Source of the DNA: Gammaproteobacteria bacterium
GTDB taxonomy: Bacteria; Pseudomonadota; Gammaproteobacteria; Steroidobacterales; Woeseiaceae
NCBI GenBank assembly: GCA_029861535.1
Contig: JAOTZC010000025.1
Location: forward strand, 1-36,378
Length of the DNA: 36,378 bases
Reading direction: 5' to 3'
Shown: one piece after another, positions 34,343 to 36,378 of the stretch
Position numbering within the stretch: the first letter of the stretch is position 1
Layout of the letters: every line of letters starts with the position of its first letter
Notes under the pieces: generated by a model
Seen by the model: only the letters and a program-made list of their open reading frames with translations
Told to the model about the DNA's origin: nothing
Databases searched by the model: none
Translations under genes and position numbers: made by a program

Positions 34343-34789
34343 TCAGTTTTTTTCAACCGCCTGACGAATGTCGTCCAAGTCTTTCTGCAACATCTTACGA
34401 ATAGTGCCATCGAACATGAAACTCATTGCCGACATCATTTTTGACGCCATTGTTGTCGGCTTCGCAGAAAATTGAACGGTCAAGGCTGTCTGGTCGCTCG
34501 AATCGTCCAAACTAAACCGGGTTGTATAAATCATTCCGTGATTTTCGGCTGTGGTTTCGTAGAAGCGATTTGGCTCGGCCGCGCTGATCCACATCGTCTC
34601 GATCGCTTCTTTGCCGAATAGCATACGCGTTTCCTTCCATTTCAAACCGACAACGCCGGCTTCCGGCTTGTTGAGTACATCGATATCGAGGATGCCGGAA
34701 ATCGTATCACTCCAGCTATCGATGTCTGTTATGACGTGCCAGATTTGTTCAGGAGACGCGTCTATTTGCTCGGTTACGGTTATTGTCAT
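34343..34789 (-). CDS. SRPBCC-family (START-like) protein
   Basis: A 148-residue cytoplasmic protein with the SRPBCC / polyketide-cyclase fold: MTITVTEQIDASPEQIWHVITDIDSW at the start, KWKETRMLFGKEAIETMWI in the middle, and a long C-terminal helix after FMFDGTIRKML. These bind hydrophobic ligands; no ligand or catalytic residue can be read here. AGGA lies eight bases before the ATG. On the minus strand a perfect TTGACA (34839-34844) is seen upstream, but no good -10. It is tail-to-tail with sdaA. Confidence 0.88.
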   Translation of the reverse strand: MTITVTEQIDASPEQIWHVITDIDSWSDTISGILDIDVLNKPEAGVVGLKWKETRMLFGKEAIETMWISAAEPNRFYETTAENHGMIYTTRFSLDDSSDQTALTVQFSAKPTTMASKMMSAMSFMFDGTIRKMLQKDLDDIRQAVEKN

Positions 34790-35006
34790 TTTAAGCGTCC
34801 TGGGCGAAAGTTAGCGCACGTAGGTGCCTGAATCACATTGTCAAAAGACACGAGTCGCGCCCGGTGGTGACAGATCTAGTCAATTACGACACCAATTGTA
34901 GTCCAAAATCGTGTTGGTTACGCCAAATAAAGGAGCATTTGCAAGTATTCTGATATCGTTCGGAGCACAGTTTTGCCCACTGAATAACAATAAGGACGCG
35001 TGACTC
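34790..35006. other. Intergenic stretch before the prolyl oligopeptidase
   Basis: A 217-base spacer between divergent genes. It holds TTGACA on the minus strand (34839-34844) for the SRPBCC gene and AAGGA before the prolyl oligopeptidase. I see no tRNA, repeat or terminator in it and no convincing plus-strand promoter. Confidence 0.6.
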
Positions 35007-36378
35007 ATGACCAAGACTTTGGCGTATTTCGGCTCGATCGCGTTGCTCGTCGGCCTTTTCATGGTTGCTTGCAGTAGATCCAACAATGTCGATGAAGAGG
35101 GAGTTGCGAATAGCAATACGGAGTCCGGCACGTCGACCGCGAATACGCCGCCCGTCGCGCGAATCGATGTGGTGAACGATTCTTATCACGAGCAAACGGT
35201 TGACGACCCGTATCGTTGGCTCGAGGACTGGCAGGATGAAGAGGTCAAGTCCTGGACTGATGGACAGAACGATTATGCGCGGAAGGTCCTCGGGGACTTG
35301 CAGGAGCGCCCTGCAGTACATGCGCGGCTCACTGAGATTCTAAAATCTGTCGAGAGCGCCACGTATCGTGCACTGCGAAAGGTGGGCGCGGACGCGTTAT
35401 TTGCCGTAAAGCGGGACCCGGAGAAACAACAAGCCATTCTTGTGCGTATGGCTGTGGACGGCGACCCAAGCCACGAAAAGATCTTCATCGATCCGAATCA
35501 CATTGATGCGGAGGGTGGTACCAGTATTGATTGGTACGAGCCATCTCATAATGGCGCTTTGATTGCAGTATCTATGTCGTCGGGCGGCTCCGAATCCGGG
35601 GATGTAACAGTCTATGAGACGGCAACCGGGAAACAAGTGGATGTTGTCATCGAGCGTGTCAATGGTGGCACTGCCGGTGGAGACCTGGCCTGGTTCCCGG
35701 ATGATTCGGGTTTCTATTACACCCGCTATCCTCGTGCCGGTGAGCGTGAAGACGACGACATGCATTTCTACCAGCAAGTCTGGCAACACACTTTGGGCAA
35801 ACCCGCTGAAGACGATCAGTATGTTATCGGCGAGACTTTTCCACGTATTGCAGAAATTCGGCTCATTGTTGATGAAATCAGCGGGCGACTGTTGGTCTGG
35901 GTGCAGGACGGTGATTCAAACCGCTTTGAGCTGCATTTGCGACAAGCGAATGGCGCCTGGAACAAATTCAGCGAATTCGGGGACGGCGTCATTCAAGCAG
36001 CATTCGGGCCAAACAACTCGATCTATATCATTTCGCTCGCTGGGGCGCCTCGCGGTCGAATTCTTAAATTGGACGCCACCGCACCGATCCTTGCTGAGGC
36101 AGAAGAAGTTGTCGCGCAAGGCGAGGGTGCTCTTTCCCATAGTTTTTACTTCAAATTTTCTCCAAGCATCCTGATCGCCGAAGATCGGATCTACGCGACT
36201 TACGAGATTGGCGGGCCGAACGAATTGCGCGTTTTCTCATTGGATGGCGATCCGCAGGCGTCGCCCGTACAAATGGACGTATCCACGGCCTATGGATTGA
36301 CGCCGGCGGGTGGTTCCGATGTGTATTTCGGGTCTACCTCTTATGTGGCCATGTCGAAGTGGTTACATTTCAACGCAT
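35007..36378 (+). CDS. Prolyl oligopeptidase family lipoprotein (S9A), 3'-truncated by the window edge
   Basis: The N-terminal 457 residues are present and the frame is open to the window end with no stop. The signal peptide ends in a lipobox (VGLFMVACS, lipidated cysteine near residue 22), so the enzyme should be anchored in the outer membrane or facing the periplasm. The mature part starts with a 30-residue Asn/Ser/Thr-rich linker, then DDPYRWLEDW, the signature opening of prolyl oligopeptidases, and continues into the seven-bladed propeller. The Ser-Asp-His catalytic domain lies past the window. AAGGA is ten bases upstream. Cleaving peptides after proline, it would feed the adjacent putA; the link is inference. 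Confidence 0.92.
   Translation, partial: MTKTLAYFGSIALLVGLFMVACSRSNNVDEEGVANSNTESGTSTANTPPVARIDVVNDSYHEQTVDDPYRWLEDWQDEEVKSWTDGQNDYARKVLGDLQERPAVHARLTEILKSVESATYRALRKVGADALFAVKRDPEKQQAILVRMAVDGDPSHEKIFIDPNHIDAEGGTSIDWYEPSHNGALIAVSMSSGGSESGDVTVYETATGKQVDVVIERVNGGTAGGDLAWFPDDSGFYYTRYPRAGEREDDDMHFYQQVWQHTLGKPAEDDQYVIGETFPRIAEIRLIVDEISGRLLVWVQDGDSNRFELHLRQANGAWNKFSEFGDGVIQAAFGPNNSIYIISLAGAPRGRILKLDATAPILAEAEEVVAQGEGALSHSFYFKFSPSILIAEDRIYATYEIGGPNELRVFSLDGDPQASPVQMDVSTAYGLTPAGGSDVYFGSTSYVAMSKWLHFNA

Noticed and set aside
34343-34375. Shared terminator between sdaA and the SRPBCC gene
   Set aside because: GTCAG, seven T and a distant CTGAC are seen, but the stem is five pairs with a long loop inside coding sequence, too weak to call.
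1-36378. tRNA, rRNA, CRISPR array, transposase, integrase or phage genes
   Set aside because: I looked through every intergenic stretch and all proteins and found no T-loop pattern, spaced repeat array or mobile-element protein.

Overview
The window is about 36.4 kb of dense bacterial chromosome, with no intergenic gap over about 250 bases. It contains no rRNA, tRNA, CRISPR array, insertion sequence or phage gene that I can see. The gene content suggests a heterotrophic, probably marine or sediment gammaproteobacterium: the yfjD/ypjD/ffh/rpsP/rimM/trmD/rplS block, a putA-sdaA pair, kbl-tdh, a TRAP transporter and a PEP-CTERM protein. Woeseiales-like or related lineages would fit, but that placement is inferred from gene content only.

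Layout. (1) 1-994 is the 3' part of alr, cut by the window edge. (2) 1028-4956, minus strand, is a signalling cassette: a CHASE2-membrane-Ser/Thr kinase, a PP2C phosphatase and an FHA protein, lying between alr and radA. (3) 5172-7783 holds radA and a CNNM/CBS-domain yfjD homologue that share a CTAG stop; then ypjD (minus) and a metallo-beta-lactamase-fold cyclic-nucleotide-phosphodiesterase-like gene (plus). (4) 9613-13052 is ffh followed by the rpsP-rimM-trmD-rplS operon, with a recognisable promoter and a strong hairpin between rpsP and rimM. (5) 13140-19815 is a tightly packed six-gene operon: a TatT-type lipoprotein, DctP/TatP, DctQ and DctM (a TPR-protein-associated TRAP transporter), a secreted sorbosone-dehydrogenase-like beta-propeller and SppA. 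(6) 20001-22970 is an accessory stretch: a secreted orphan, a DUF1330 protein, a hemerythrin, an outer-membrane beta-barrel and a small lipoprotein. (7) 22889-27435, minus strand, is a set of hydrolases: an amidohydrolase whose Tat signal peptide is out of frame with its body, a BEM46-like alpha/beta hydrolase, a CHRD PEP-CTERM protein and a pectinacetylesterase-like protein. (8) 27534-34341 is an amino-acid catabolic island: kbl-tdh (threonine) divergent from putA-sdaA (proline, serine). (9) An SRPBCC protein and the 5' part of a prolyl oligopeptidase lipoprotein finish the window.

How it fits together. The last third reads as peptide and amino-acid feeding: prolyl oligopeptidase opens proline-containing peptides, PutA oxidises proline to glutamate, Kbl/Tdh turn threonine into glycine and acetyl-CoA, and SdaA turns serine into pyruvate. 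The TRAP operon imports an unknown ligand. The kinase/phosphatase/FHA set could sense an extracytoplasmic signal and relay it by reversible Thr phosphorylation. The most unusual points are the broken Tat signal (24524-24579), the six-gene TRAP/dehydrogenase/SppA operon, the signalling cassette, and RNA structures in the rpsP operon.
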